A stretch of 64,000 nt of DNA from contig CAINDA010000059.1 of the NCBI GenBank assembly GCA_903847205.1, positions 1-64,000 on the forward strand. The letters are read 5' to 3'. How positions within the stretch are numbered: position 1 is the first letter of the stretch; each line of letters opens with the position of its first letter. The notes below the pieces were generated by a model. It did not search any database and was not told the origin of the DNA. It was given only the letters and a program-made list of their open reading frames with translations. This document shows positions 46,174-55,131 of this stretch, piece after piece. Source of the DNA: an uncultured Bacteroidota bacterium (GTDB lineage Bacteria > Bacteroidota > Bacteroidia > 2-12-FULL-35-15). A program made the translations under genes and the position numbers.

Positions 46174-49100
46174 ATGAAAAAAAAATTATACATATTAATT
46201 TTTCTTTCGCTCCGGATTTTTTGTGTTCAGGCTCAGTGTCCGAAGTTTATAAACGGCGCCGGCACTGCTTCGTCTAATCCATACTGGGTAGGCTGTTCCG
46301 GCGGTAATTTTACGATTTTTCTTCAGCCTGACATTTCTATAATCGGCGGTTATACCGTTAACTGGGGCGACGGCACGGCTAATTCATCGGGCGTTAATCT
46401 GATTCCCCCTGCTTTTATAAGCCATACCTACGCTGCAGCGATTGATACATTTCCGGTTACTATAACAACTTCATCACCTGCCTGCACAATTTCCGGGGTT
46501 GCAGTAATGGAGCTTACTCCATCAGCATCTATTCAAATTCCTTTAGGGAGCCCTGTTTATGGATGCACACCGGCTTCATTTAATTTTAAAAACTCTTCAA
46601 CAAATGTTTCTAAAACAACCCGCTTTACCTGGAGTTTCGGCGACGGTACTCCTATTCAAACATTTAATTACAGTAATGGCGGAGTGGTTTTAAGCCATGC
46701 CTATCTGCCAGGAACAACAAATTGTAATGTTGCTGTAACACTTACTGCCGAGAACTACTGCAACAGCGGAAACCCCTCAACCAATGTTTATCAGCCCATT
46801 CAGGTATGGGATAAAGACAACCCGAACATTACACCGGATGCCTTGATCAAATGTTTCCCGAGTACAACTTTTCATTTTGATAATACCACCAATTTAAATT
46901 GTTATGCTTTGGGCAATAATCAGCAGCGTTATGAATACTGGGATTTCGGCGATTACTGGGGGCTCGGGCATGATTCAATTATAAACTGGCAGCCCTTTAA
47001 TCCTCCGGGCAGGGCTGGTTATGATCTCACTTATCCCGGCCTCGGCACCTACAGCGTTTTATTAAAAGACAGCAGTTTCTGCGGTATGACCCAGAAAACA
47101 ATTTCTGTGCAGATTACAACACCGCCTACTGCTGCCTTATCATTAAGTAAAGATACCGTCTGCGAAGGGCAGAGCATTACAGCAGCAAACCTGTCGACAG
47201 GCGGTGCCAACCAGTTTATATGGAATTTCGGCGATGGTTCCGGAAACATAATTGTCGGTAATACGGCATCCCAGACAAAAACTTATAATACTGCAGGAAC
47301 ATATACTATTTCATTAACTGCAAATGTGGCGGGCGCCAGCGGATGCACAAGCACTGCATCCAAACAGGTTGTTGTAAAACCAAAACCCGGAGCAGGTTTC
47401 AATCTGGGAGCAAATAATTTCTGCGATACCGGCACTGAAACTTTTGTTAATACTTCGTCCGGTGCAATAGCGGCATATCTATGGAATTTCGGCAATGGCA
47501 ATACCGACGTCGCTGCCAGCCCTGCGGCACAGTCGTACACAGGAGCAGGGACATATAATGTTTCATTGAATGTAACGGGAAGCAATGGATGTACGGCATC
47601 TAAAACAAAGCAGGTTAAAGTATTTCAATCGCCAGATGCGCAGATAAGTGCTTTCAGCGTTTGCAAAGGTGTTTCAGGAACGTTTGCCAACACTTCCACT
47701 TCAGCTGCCGGCGACGCGATTGTATCGTGGCTTTGGAACTTCGGTGATTTGTCCGCAGCAAGTTCTGCGCAAAATCCTTCACATACATTTATCGACACAG
47801 GCACGTATAATGTTAAACTTACAGCCTTCACTGCATTCTGCAGCAATAAAGACAGCATAGCAGCGAGAGTGAACCCCCTTCCGGTTTCACATTATCTGCA
47901 AAGTGCAACTTCGGGATGCACCGCATTAACAATCAGCTTTACCAATCAATCAACGGGTGCTGCCACCTATACCTGGAACTTTGGCGATGGCACAGCTGCA
48001 AGTACCGCCGTAAATCCGATACATGCTTTTGCCAATACCCACACATCTGATACTACCTATCACATATCCTTAATTTCAGTTTCTTCCTTTGGCTGCGCAG
48101 ATACTTTTAAAACAGTAATTACTGTGTTTCATGCTGCACACGCTTCATTCACATCCGACTATTTATTAAACTGCAGCCCGCTTCCTGTACAATTTTCAAA
48201 CACCTCAACCGGTGCGACAGGCTATTCGTGGGATTTCGGCGACGGCACTGCCGCTGATTTAACTGTAAGTCCCAATCATATATTTTTAAATAACAGTTCA
48301 TTTGTACAAACCTATATCACCACCCTCACAATAAGCTCCTCTAACGGCTGTACCAGCGCTGCTGTGCAGAACATCACACTTTATCCTAAACCTGATTTCA
48401 GCTTTACGGCACTGCCTGTTGACAGCGGGTGTACGGCTTTAAACGTGAGTTTCAGCGCTTCTTCAGGGGGCGCGCTTTATCAATGGACTTTCGGCGACGG
48501 CGCTGCAAGTACTGCGCAGTCGCCCAATCACACATTTATTAATAATGGAATAAACGATTCTTTATTTCATGTGGAGCTGATTGCCACAACCCCTTTTTCC
48601 TGTAAAGACACTGTTAATTTAGGCATTCGTGTATATCCTCTTCCTAAAGCCAGCTTCAGCAAATCCTCCGGTTTAGGCTGTTCTCCCTTGATCGTAAGCT
48701 TTACAGATAACTCCGTTTTAGCAGCAGCTTATTTGTGGGACTTCGGTGACGGCACCTCATCAATTGCTGCAAGCCCCATTCACACGTTTATAAATAATAC
48801 GGCCGCAACAAAAATATATTCCGTAATACTCCAGGTAAAAACCGCTTTCGGCTGCATTGATACAATGATTCGGTCGGTAGAAGTATTTCCGAAAGTGACG
48901 GCCGCTTTTGTAACCCCGGCAAATGCTTGCAGCCCGGTAAGCATTGTTATGATTAACAATTCTGTGAACGCTGTAAGTTACAGCTGGGATTTTGGCGATG
49001 GCTCGCTTTCTGCGCAGACTAATCCTTCTCACACGTATGCCAACTTATCGGGTGCAAATAAAAATGATACAATAATTTTATCAGCGCAGTCATCATACGG

Positions 49101-51702
49101 CTGTACCGATACTGTCGCTTCACCGATTACTCTTTTTTACAAACCCAGTGCAGGATTTAGTTTGAGCAGCAATGCAGGCTGTCCGCCCTTTCTTGCAACC
49201 TTCACAAATCTATCCACCGGTGCAGCCTATAATAACTGGACTTTCGGCGACGGAAGCTCCGCTGGCAGCATTGCTGATACCAGCCACACTTATTTAAATT
49301 CATCAGGAAGTTCAGTTCCTGAAAATGTTCGGTTAATAGTTACAACAGCAAATGCATGTGCAGATACCGCAGCGAAAACATTAACTGTTTACCCTAAAGC
49401 AACTGCCGGCTTTAATGGGCAGTCCTCCGGCTGCAGCCCATTAGGCGTAGCGCTGACGAATCAATCAACAAATACAAATACCTACAACTGGGATTTAGGC
49501 GACGGAACTTTATCAACGCAGACTAATCCAACACATACCTATCTAAATAATTCAGGAGTGGCAATAAATTACACGATTCTGCTGACGGCTTCTTCCTCTT
49601 TTGGGTGCGTGGATACACAGACTGCGGTAGTGAATGTAAAATTTAAACCTCATGCCGCTTTCAGTTTAAATACGAATACCGGCTGCAGCCCTTTGTCTGC
49701 AGTATTTACAAACCAGAGTTTAAATGCAGCGCACTATCAATGGAATTTCGGTGACGGCTCAGTGCTTGATACCCTGCAAAGCCCTCTTCATACTTATTCC
49801 AATATAACCGGCATTACCGCTGCTTATACTGCAAAATTAATTGTGAGCGCAGGCGATGCCTGCCGCGACACAACTTCGCAGCCTATAAATGTTTACCCGC
49901 AGGCAGCTGCAGCCTTTACAGGCTTTGCATCGGGCTGCAGTCCTTTAACAATTTCAGTTTCGAATCAATCGGTAAATACAAACAGCTATACCTGGGATTT
50001 CGGTGACGGCACGCTTTCAACCCAGACCAGCTTAACACATACATATATCAACAATTCAGCAGCTTCAGTAAACTACACTATTCTTTTAACATCATCATCT
50101 TCTTTCGGATGTGTGGATACTCAGACGGCGGTTGTGAATGTAAAATTTAAACCTAATGCCGCATTCAGCTTAAGTACCAATGCCGCCTGCAGCCCATATA
50201 CAGCGTACTTTACAAACCAGTCGGTAAATGCGCAGCGTTATCATTGGAATTTTGGCGACGGCTCCCCGTTTGATACTATCCCCAGCCCTTCGCATGTTTA
50301 CACCAACGGTTCCGGGGTTTCTATTACAAATAACATTACTTTTATCGTTACAGCTGCCGACGGATGTAAAGATACTGCTGTAAATGCTGCCGCTGTTTAT
50401 CCAAAAGTTACTGCGGTGTTTACCTTTCCTGCTTTGGGATGCAGTCCATTCACAGTAAATTTTATTAATCACTCCATTAATGCATCAACATACCTTTGGG
50501 ACTTTGGCAACGGAAATTCTTCTGGTCAGGCAAACCCTGTTAACACCTATATTAATTCAACTGCCGTCAATCAGGTTTATACTGTGCGGTTAATTGCATC
50601 TTCTGCTTTAGGCTGTGCCGATACTGTTACTGGGACAACTACCGCCGCTTCACAGCCGAATGCAGGCTTTTCAGCTTCACCGCTTTCGCAGCTATATCCG
50701 TCGGCCTCTGTAAGTGTTATTAATACTACTAATGCCGGAACGTGGAATTATTCATGGGTCTGGGGCGATTCTCATACTTCCGTACTTCAAAGTCCAAACC
50801 CTAATGTTTACAGCACCTGGGGAACTTATGTCATCAGCCTGATTGTTAGCAGTGCCGACTGTGCTGATACTGTTTCACATTCAATTACCATCATTCCTCC
50901 CTTACCGCTGGCTTCATTTACTATACCTTCCGACAGTGGCTGCGAGCCGGTTAAGGTATGCTTTACAAATACCTCTCAATACGATGTTTCAAGCACTTGG
51001 GATTTCGGCGACGGCAACAGTTCAAATGCTCAAAGCCCTTGCTATACGTATTTCAGCGCGGGAACGTTTAATGTAAAATTAACAGTGACCGGACCCGGCG
51101 GACAAACGAATATTGCAAATACTTCTGTTTTTATTTACCCTACACCGAAAGCGATTTTTTCAGCGGATCCGCTTGTAGTGCAGATTCCCAACACCGCTGC
51201 TAATTTTCTTAATTTATCAATTGATGCAGACAGCTATTCATGGCGGTTTGGAGATGGCGGCACATCCAATGCTGAAAGTCCTAAATACGCTTATACACAG
51301 CCGGGACAGTATGATGTTACCTTGATTGCTTCAAACTATCATGGATGCAGGGATTCGCTGACCAAGCCAAAATATATCCTGGCGGAACAAATCAATGACA
51401 TTGTATTGCCGAATGCCTTTACTCCCAATTTATCCGGGCCTAGCGGCGGAGCGTATGACCCCTCAAGTTATAATAACGATGTATTTTTCCCTTTCACAAT
51501 AAACGGGATTGATCAATACAGCTTAACAATATTCAACAGATGGGGCGAACTGCTTTTTGAAAGCACAGATCTTAAGAAAGGCTGGGACGGTTATTATAAG
51601 GGGGTTTTGTGCAAGAACGATGTTTATATCTGGAAAGCTGAAGGAAAATTTATTGACGGCACTCCTTATAAAAAAGCAGGCGATGTTACTTTGATAAGGT
51701 AA
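46174..51702 (+). CDS. Giant PKD-repeat surface protein, T9SS type B C-terminus
   Basis: An 1842-residue secreted protein with a signal peptide ending near 'FCVQAQ' (about residue 21). About twenty PKD-like domains follow one another, each marked by a 'W-x-FGDG' or close variant (for example WSFGDGTPIQ, WNFGNGNTDV, WTFGDGAAST, WRFGDGGTSN) and usually a 'C(S/T)PL' start and an 'FGC-x-DT' end. The last 100 residues ('VLPNAFTPNLSGPSG', 'LTIFNRWGELLFE', 'KKGWDGYYKG') form the gliding motility-associated type B sorting domain. It is likely a long extended surface adhesin or filament. Two neighbouring PKD pairs near 49400-50400 are almost identical, showing recent internal duplication. Unlike the other giant in this window it has no N-terminal propeller. 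Confidence 0.93.
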   Translation: MKKKLYILIFLSLRIFCVQAQCPKFINGAGTASSNPYWVGCSGGNFTIFLQPDISIIGGYTVNWGDGTANSSGVNLIPPAFISHTYAAAIDTFPVTITTSSPACTISGVAVMELTPSASIQIPLGSPVYGCTPASFNFKNSSTNVSKTTRFTWSFGDGTPIQTFNYSNGGVVLSHAYLPGTTNCNVAVTLTAENYCNSGNPSTNVYQPIQVWDKDNPNITPDALIKCFPSTTFHFDNTTNLNCYALGNNQQRYEYWDFGDYWGLGHDSIINWQPFNPPGRAGYDLTYPGLGTYSVLLKDSSFCGMTQKTISVQITTPPTAALSLSKDTVCEGQSITAANLSTGGANQFIWNFGDGSGNIIVGNTASQTKTYNTAGTYTISLTANVAGASGCTSTASKQVVVKPKPGAGFNLGANNFCDTGTETFVNTSSGAIAAYLWNFGNGNTDVAASPAAQSYTGAGTYNVSLNVTGSNGCTASKTKQVKVFQSPDAQISAFSVCKGVSGTFANTSTSAAGDAIVSWLWNFGDLSAASSAQNPSHTFIDTGTYNVKLTAFTAFCSNKDSIAARVNPLPVSHYLQSATSGCTALTISFTNQSTGAATYTWNFGDGTAASTAVNPIHAFANTHTSDTTYHISLISVSSFGCADTFKTVITVFHAAHASFTSDYLLNCSPLPVQFSNTSTGATGYSWDFGDGTAADLTVSPNHIFLNNSSFVQTYITTLTISSSNGCTSAAVQNITLYPKPDFSFTALPVDSGCTALNVSFSASSGGALYQWTFGDGAASTAQSPNHTFINNGINDSLFHVELIATTPFSCKDTVNLGIRVYPLPKASFSKSSGLGCSPLIVSFTDNSVLAAAYLWDFGDGTSSIAASPIHTFINNTAATKIYSVILQVKTAFGCIDTMIRSVEVFPKVTAAFVTPANACSPVSIVMINNSVNAVSYSWDFGDGSLSAQTNPSHTYANLSGANKNDTIILSAQSSYGCTDTVASPITLFYKPSAGFSLSSNAGCPPFLATFTNLSTGAAYNNWTFGDGSSAGSIADTSHTYLNSSGSSVPENVRLIVTTANACADTAAKTLTVYPKATAGFNGQSSGCSPLGVALTNQSTNTNTYNWDLGDGTLSTQTNPTHTYLNNSGVAINYTILLTASSSFGCVDTQTAVVNVKFKPHAAFSLNTNTGCSPLSAVFTNQSLNAAHYQWNFGDGSVLDTLQSPLHTYSNITGITAAYTAKLIVSAGDACRDTTSQPINVYPQAAAAFTGFASGCSPLTISVSNQSVNTNSYTWDFGDGTLSTQTSLTHTYINNSAASVNYTILLTSSSSFGCVDTQTAVVNVKFKPNAAFSLSTNAACSPYTAYFTNQSVNAQRYHWNFGDGSPFDTIPSPSHVYTNGSGVSITNNITFIVTAADGCKDTAVNAAAVYPKVTAVFTFPALGCSPFTVNFINHSINASTYLWDFGNGNSSGQANPVNTYINSTAVNQVYTVRLIASSALGCADTVTGTTTAASQPNAGFSASPLSQLYPSASVSVINTTNAGTWNYSWVWGDSHTSVLQSPNPNVYSTWGTYVISLIVSSADCADTVSHSITIIPPLPLASFTIPSDSGCEPVKVCFTNTSQYDVSSTWDFGDGNSSNAQSPCYTYFSAGTFNVKLTVTGPGGQTNIANTSVFIYPTPKAIFSADPLVVQIPNTAANFLNLSIDADSYSWRFGDGGTSNAESPKYAYTQPGQYDVTLIASNYHGCRDSLTKPKYILAEQINDIVLPNAFTPNLSGPSGGAYDPSSYNNDVFFPFTINGIDQYSLTIFNRWGELLFESTDLKKGWDGYYKGVLCKNDVYIWKAEGKFIDGTPYKKAGDVTLIR

Positions 51703-51736
51703 GCTGCAAGGGAGGTTAACTAGAAGTAAATAAAAA

Positions 51737-51763
51737 AGCCCCATCACATTAAATGATGGGGCT
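51737..51763 (-). terminator. Terminator for the small gene at 51771
   Basis: A perfect 10-bp stem AGCCCCATCA / TGATGGGGCT with a 7-nt loop. On the reverse strand it is followed by TTTTTTATTTAC, and it starts 7 bp after the stop codon of the 76-residue ORF. It may also end plus-strand transcripts of the PKD gene, but the downstream T-run is lacking in that direction. Confidence 0.8.
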
Positions 51764-51770
51764 GAAAAAA

Positions 51771-52001
51771 TTAATTCATTTTCTTGGCATTAAAACCAAG
51801 GGATACTCCAGCCTTGATTCCTTTTTTTGCTCCTGTTAAAAAGGAATAGAACTCAACGGTTTCCTTACTGTACTTCTCAAATAAATTTAGATTAAGAAAA
51901 GAAAATAGATTTTCATCTTCAATCGATTCTTCTTTTGAAACAAAATCTGATGTCATTCTTATCGACGAAAAATTTTTCAAACACTGAATTGACGTTTTCA
52001 T
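51771..52001 (-). CDS. Small protein of unknown function, N-terminus shared with next gene
   Basis: A 76-residue protein with no signal peptide. It starts 'MKTSIQCLKNFSSIRM', close to 'MKTSIESLKKNSNQRIFK' of the outer-membrane protein encoded just upstream on the same strand, but lacks the hydrophobic segment that follows there. The C-terminus 'GIKAGVSLGFNAKK' looks like a terminal barrel strand. A good terminator directly downstream suggests it is expressed. It may be a barrel gene shortened by internal deletion or a small protein of its own. Confidence 0.55.
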   Translation of the reverse strand: MKTSIQCLKNFSSIRMTSDFVSKEESIEDENLFSFLNLNLFEKYSKETVEFYSFLTGAKKGIKAGVSLGFNAKKMN

Positions 52002-52079
52002 GGTCGTTGGTTTTTGGTTTGTTTTTGTAACGATTAATATGAATGATAAAAACGGATGCTGTATTTGCGTTATGCAAGC

Positions 52080-52652
52080 TTATTGAACCTTTGCAATTTT
52101 TACACTTATTCCGAGCGAATAAGTATATGGGAATCCGAAAGCAATTTCAGAATTAAGCCCAACCCTACCAGATGACAAGTATCTTATACCTGCTAGAGTC
52201 TGAACTGTCGGGATAACAGATCCTCCGGGCTGGATAACGTGAATTGAGAATTCTCCCCCATCGTTTTCATGTCCTGAACCGGCCCAAAAGCTGGCTCCTA
52301 ACCTAAACCCTGTATAAAAATCCCAATTCGGATTATTTCCAAAGTGAAAAAGAGGGCGCAGACCTATATTTGTTCTGGTTAAAGTGCCTGCCGAATTAAT
52401 CTGATCAGTGCAATCGGTATAAGTTAATCCTAAACCGAGGCTGAATTTATTTGCGACAGCAAAATCATAGGCGGTATTAAATGATGGTTCAGTTATAATA
52501 AGCCCCCTGCTTACTCCAACAGTTAAAACAGCATCACCGGTATTTTTTTGTGAAAAAGCGGAAACCTGCACCAGGAGTAAAACAATTACCGCAATTATTT
52601 TAAAGATTCTTTGATTTGAATTTTTCTTCAGAGATTCAATTGATGTTTTCAT
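52080..52652 (-). CDS. Outer-membrane beta-barrel protein
   Basis: A 190-residue protein with signal peptide (hydrophobic 'IIAVIVLLLVQVSAFSQ', preceded by an unusually long charged N-region of about 18 residues). Alternating hydrophobic strands such as 'FSLGLGLTYTD', 'IGLRPLFHFG', 'FYTGFRLGASFWAG' and 'YTYSLGISVKIAK' indicate a small eight-strand-type barrel. The function is unknown. It sits between the small orphan gene and another barrel gene on the same strand, but the gaps make a single operon uncertain. Confidence 0.75.
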   Translation of the reverse strand: MKTSIESLKKNSNQRIFKIIAVIVLLLVQVSAFSQKNTGDAVLTVGVSRGLIITEPSFNTAYDFAVANKFSLGLGLTYTDCTDQINSAGTLTRTNIGLRPLFHFGNNPNWDFYTGFRLGASFWAGSGHENDGGEFSIHVIQPGGSVIPTVQTLAGIRYLSSGRVGLNSEIAFGFPYTYSLGISVKIAKVQ

Positions 52653-52713
52653 GTTTTTTGTTTTTAATTATTTTAAATTAATTACTCTAAATATCACTGC
52701 TGCGTCAAAAGCC

Positions 52714-53349
52714 TTATAGTGTTTTCACTGCCAAAACCAGCATCAGGCCTTGAAAAGAATTTTCAGAATTTATATCTGCAAAATATTCTGCTCCGATACC
52801 GATATGCTTTTTAGGATAAAAAACACATTTGCTTTCGATTGGAAATCCTATTGCAGTATAGGATATTTGTTCATAATCAGCTGCAAATAGATTCTTGTTT
52901 GGTATTACAAATCCTTTTTTTACTCCATTAACATAAGACAGTCCGCCGGATAAAGAAAAAACAAAACGATTTTTTTCTACAGTTCTTCCATAGAGTAATG
53001 CAAAATCAGAAACATGTTCGGAAAAATTAGAGAAAAGCTCAAGTCCTGTAATTCCGGTATATCTGGCAGAAAATAAGTTTTTATTATATTTATATGACAC
53101 ATTCAATTCTGCGGCTCCTCCGGAACCAAGATAATTGCTGATTACATTATAATTAGGCTGAACGCCGCCGCCATTATATTCAGGAACAGCTGCGCTGCTA
53201 TTCACTTGGTGAAATTGACCCGCTCCAAGGCCTCCTGAAAATATAAAACCATCTTTAGAAATATCATTCTGCGAATAAACATTAGCAATGCCTGCAATTA
53301 TTACCATCAATGTTAAACCGATTGTAATTTTCATTGTTTTTGTTTTCAT
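52714..53349 (-). CDS. Outer-membrane beta-barrel protein
   Basis: A 211-residue protein with a signal peptide ending near 'IANVYSQ'. Beta strands such as 'FIFSGGLGAGQFHQ', 'AAELNVSYKYNKNLFSARY', 'FVFSLSGGLSYVNG' and 'HIGIGAEYFADI' with a C-terminal 'QGLMLVLAVKTL' suggest a small outer-membrane barrel. No specific family is recognised. It may precede the next barrel gene in one transcript. Confidence 0.75.
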   Translation of the reverse strand: MKTKTMKITIGLTLMVIIAGIANVYSQNDISKDGFIFSGGLGAGQFHQVNSSAAVPEYNGGGVQPNYNVISNYLGSGGAAELNVSYKYNKNLFSARYTGITGLELFSNFSEHVSDFALLYGRTVEKNRFVFSLSGGLSYVNGVKKGFVIPNKNLFAADYEQISYTAIGFPIESKCVFYPKKHIGIGAEYFADINSENSFQGLMLVLAVKTL

Positions 53350-53400
53350 GGCTTTTATTATTTGTGTTTGTTTGATAATTTCATTAATGATTTAACGATA

Positions 53401-53408
53401 CAAAACTA
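53401..53408 (-). promoter_or_regulatory. -7 element for the barrel gene at 52714-53349
   Basis: Top-strand CAAAACTA is TAGTTTTG on the coding strand, about 52 bp before the ATG. I see no -33 TTG at normal spacing. Confidence 0.35.
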
Positions 53409-53519
53409 CATCCGCCTGCGAAGCTGAAGAAACGGTTATCCGCTGTTAATAAGTTATCTGAATTAGAATCTGCAAAATAAGAGGAGGCTTATCATTGCGG
53501 ATTTCCCCATTTGCATTTT

Positions 53520-53567
53520 TTGCAAAAAAGTTTTGTACATTTATTGATAATTGCAAAACATTGTACA
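53520..53567. promoter_or_regulatory. Direct-repeat operator candidate before the HTH gene
   Basis: TTGCAAAAAAGTTTTGTACA (53520-53539) and TTGCAAAACATTGTACA (53551-53567) share TTGCAAAA...TTGTACA and are 31 bp apart, about three helical turns. They lie 28-76 bp upstream of the regulator ATG, fitting autoregulation by the encoded HTH protein. Confidence 0.4.
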
Positions 53568-53595
53568 CCCGATTTTCAATTAATGCGGAATTATT

Positions 53596-54612
53596 ATGAC
53601 AAAAATTAAGCAAGAATCTGCTCAAATGGTATTGATGCAGCGTTTAAAAGATGCGCTGCCTTCAAATCTTTCGTTAGTTGATGAACTGGCGGACCTGCTA
53701 AAGGTGAGCAATGACAGCGCTTACAGAAGAATGCGGGGCGAAACGGCTTTAAGTATTGAGGACATAGCTGCCATCTGCAAACATTTTAAGTTATCATTTG
53801 ATGCTTTTTTAAACAGCCACGACAATGGTTTGGTCACCTTCTCTTATCACCAGCTGAACAGCCACGTTAATTCATACAAAGAATATCTGCTCAACATCAG
53901 CAATGATTTGGATAAAATCATGCATTATGAGGATAAACAGATAATCTATGCTGCAGAAGACATTCCCGTTTTTCATCATTTTTATCATCCCGAGCTTACT
54001 GCCTTTAAAATATTTTATTGGAATAAATCTATTTTAAACTCGAAAGGCTTTGAAGATATTAAGTTTGATAAAAGCCTTGTAAGTGATGAGCTGATTGAAA
54101 TTGCAAACGGAATTCTTGACCGTTATTCCAAAATCCCTTCCATAGAAATATGGAGCGATGATACTGTAACCAGTACCGCAAAGCAGATTGAATTTTATTG
54201 GGATGCCGGGATTTTTTCAAATAAAGAAGACGCGCTGCTGATCTGCGACCAGGTTTCGCTAATGATTGAACGCATTAAGAAGCAGGCTGAGCTAAACATG
54301 AAACTTGACAGGGAAAATAAACCTGCCGGCGCCGAAAATAATTACGCTCTTTATCACAGCGACGTGATGATAGGCAACAATTGTATTTTAGTAAACATGG
54401 GCGGAATAAAAGCTACCTACATCTCCTACCATACTTTTAATATAATGCTTACTACCAATGCAAATTTTTCTAACGAAACTGATTTGTGGCTGAAAAACCT
54501 TATCCGAAAATCTAACCTTATCAGCGGTGTTGCTGAAAAACAGCGTTATCAATACTTTAAACGCGTTGAAGGTGTTATGAAAAAGCTGAGAGATAAAATT
54601 GAGGCAGGGTAA
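53596..54612 (+). CDS. HTH-domain transcriptional regulator, Bacteroidota type
   Basis: A 338-residue protein. Residues about 10-62 form a Cro/C1-like helix-turn-helix ('LVDELADLLKVSNDSAYRR', then 'GETALSIEDIAAICKHFKL'). The remaining 275 residues are mostly helical with several aromatic residues and no known ligand domain. Proteins with this layout are frequent in Bacteroidota as stand-alone regulators. A paired direct repeat upstream could be its own operator. A perfect inverted-repeat terminator follows the stop codon. Target genes are unknown, though the nearby divergent barrel genes are candidates. Confidence 0.8.
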   Translation: MTKIKQESAQMVLMQRLKDALPSNLSLVDELADLLKVSNDSAYRRMRGETALSIEDIAAICKHFKLSFDAFLNSHDNGLVTFSYHQLNSHVNSYKEYLLNISNDLDKIMHYEDKQIIYAAEDIPVFHHFYHPELTAFKIFYWNKSILNSKGFEDIKFDKSLVSDELIEIANGILDRYSKIPSIEIWSDDTVTSTAKQIEFYWDAGIFSNKEDALLICDQVSLMIERIKKQAELNMKLDRENKPAGAENNYALYHSDVMIGNNCILVNMGGIKATYISYHTFNIMLTTNANFSNETDLWLKNLIRKSNLISGVAEKQRYQYFKRVEGVMKKLRDKIEAG

Positions 54613-54625
54613 AATTGGGTTCAAA

Positions 54626-54654
54626 CAAACCTTTTTCAGGCTGAAAAAGGTTTG
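54626..54654 (+). terminator. Perfect inverted repeat after the HTH gene
   Basis: CAAACCTTTTTCAG (54626-54639), a single G, then CTGAAAAAGGTTTG (54641-54654): 14-bp arms with no mismatch, 13 bp after the stop codon. The position suggests a terminator or an attenuating hairpin, although a U-run does not follow. Its right arm is the first unit of the tandem array that follows. Confidence 0.6.
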
Positions 54655-54929
54655 CATTGCTCTAAAAAGGTTTGCATCGCTCTGAAAAAGGTTTGCATCG
54701 GTCTGAAAAAGGTTTGCATTCCTCTAAAAAGGTTTGCATCGGTCTGAAAAAGGTTTGCATTGCTCTGAAAAGGTTTGCATCGCTCTGAAAAAGGTTTGCA
54801 TCGCTCTAAAAAGGTTTGCAACGCTCTGAAAAAGGTTTGCATTGCTCTGAAAAAGGTTTCCATTGCTCTAAAAAGGTTTGCATCGCTCTGAAAAAGGTTT
54901 GAATTGCTCTGAAAAAGGTTTGCGTACGC
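54641..54929. repeat. 14-unit 20/21-bp tandem array derived from the hairpin arm
   Basis: Fourteen consecutive copies of TCTGAAAAAGGTTTGCATYGC, each 20 to 22 bp (for example units at 54661-54680, 54681-54701 and 54784-54804). A few vary at TCTA/TCTG and ATC/ATT, and there are no spacers. The repeat core CTGAAAAAGGTTTG equals the right arm of the preceding hairpin, so every unit could in principle pair with the left arm. Unit lengths of 20 and 21 change the reading frame, so encoded peptides are not maintained. Confidence 0.9.
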
Positions 54930-55091
54930 TTAAAATTCATTGAAGACTGACTAATTGTTACGGCAAGATGCCGGTTAAACCAAGCGGAGCGGGACGCACC
55001 GCTTAACAAATTATTTTTTTTGTGAAAGCTTCCGCTCAACGCGGGAAGTCGCCAATAATAAACAATAGATTGTTCAAATCATTTCAGTTTT

Positions 55092-55125
55092 TTTGCGGAA
55101 AGCTGTATTAATTGAAATATATTTG
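55092..55125 (+). promoter_or_regulatory. Promoter of the candidate RNA
   Basis: TTTG at 55092-55095 and TATATTTG at 55118-55125 are 22 bp apart and match the Bacteroidota consensus. The inferred start is near 55132. No coding frame follows with a sensible start. Confidence 0.5.
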
Positions 55126-55131
55126 ATGCAT

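Noticed and set aside
47049-50472. Long antisense frames inside the PKD gene
   Set aside because: They are a by-product of the repetitive, biased codon use of the PKD domains; no start signals or domains support them.
54641-54929. CRISPR-like array
   Set aside because: The 20-22 bp repeats are directly adjacent with no spacers and no cas genes are nearby, so it is a plain tandem repeat.
54636-55039. Reverse-strand frames encoding MQTFFRA / CKPFSER-type repetitive peptides
   Set aside because: They exist only because of the tandem array. Unit lengths of 20 and 21 shift the frame repeatedly, and there is no promoter or ribosome-binding support.
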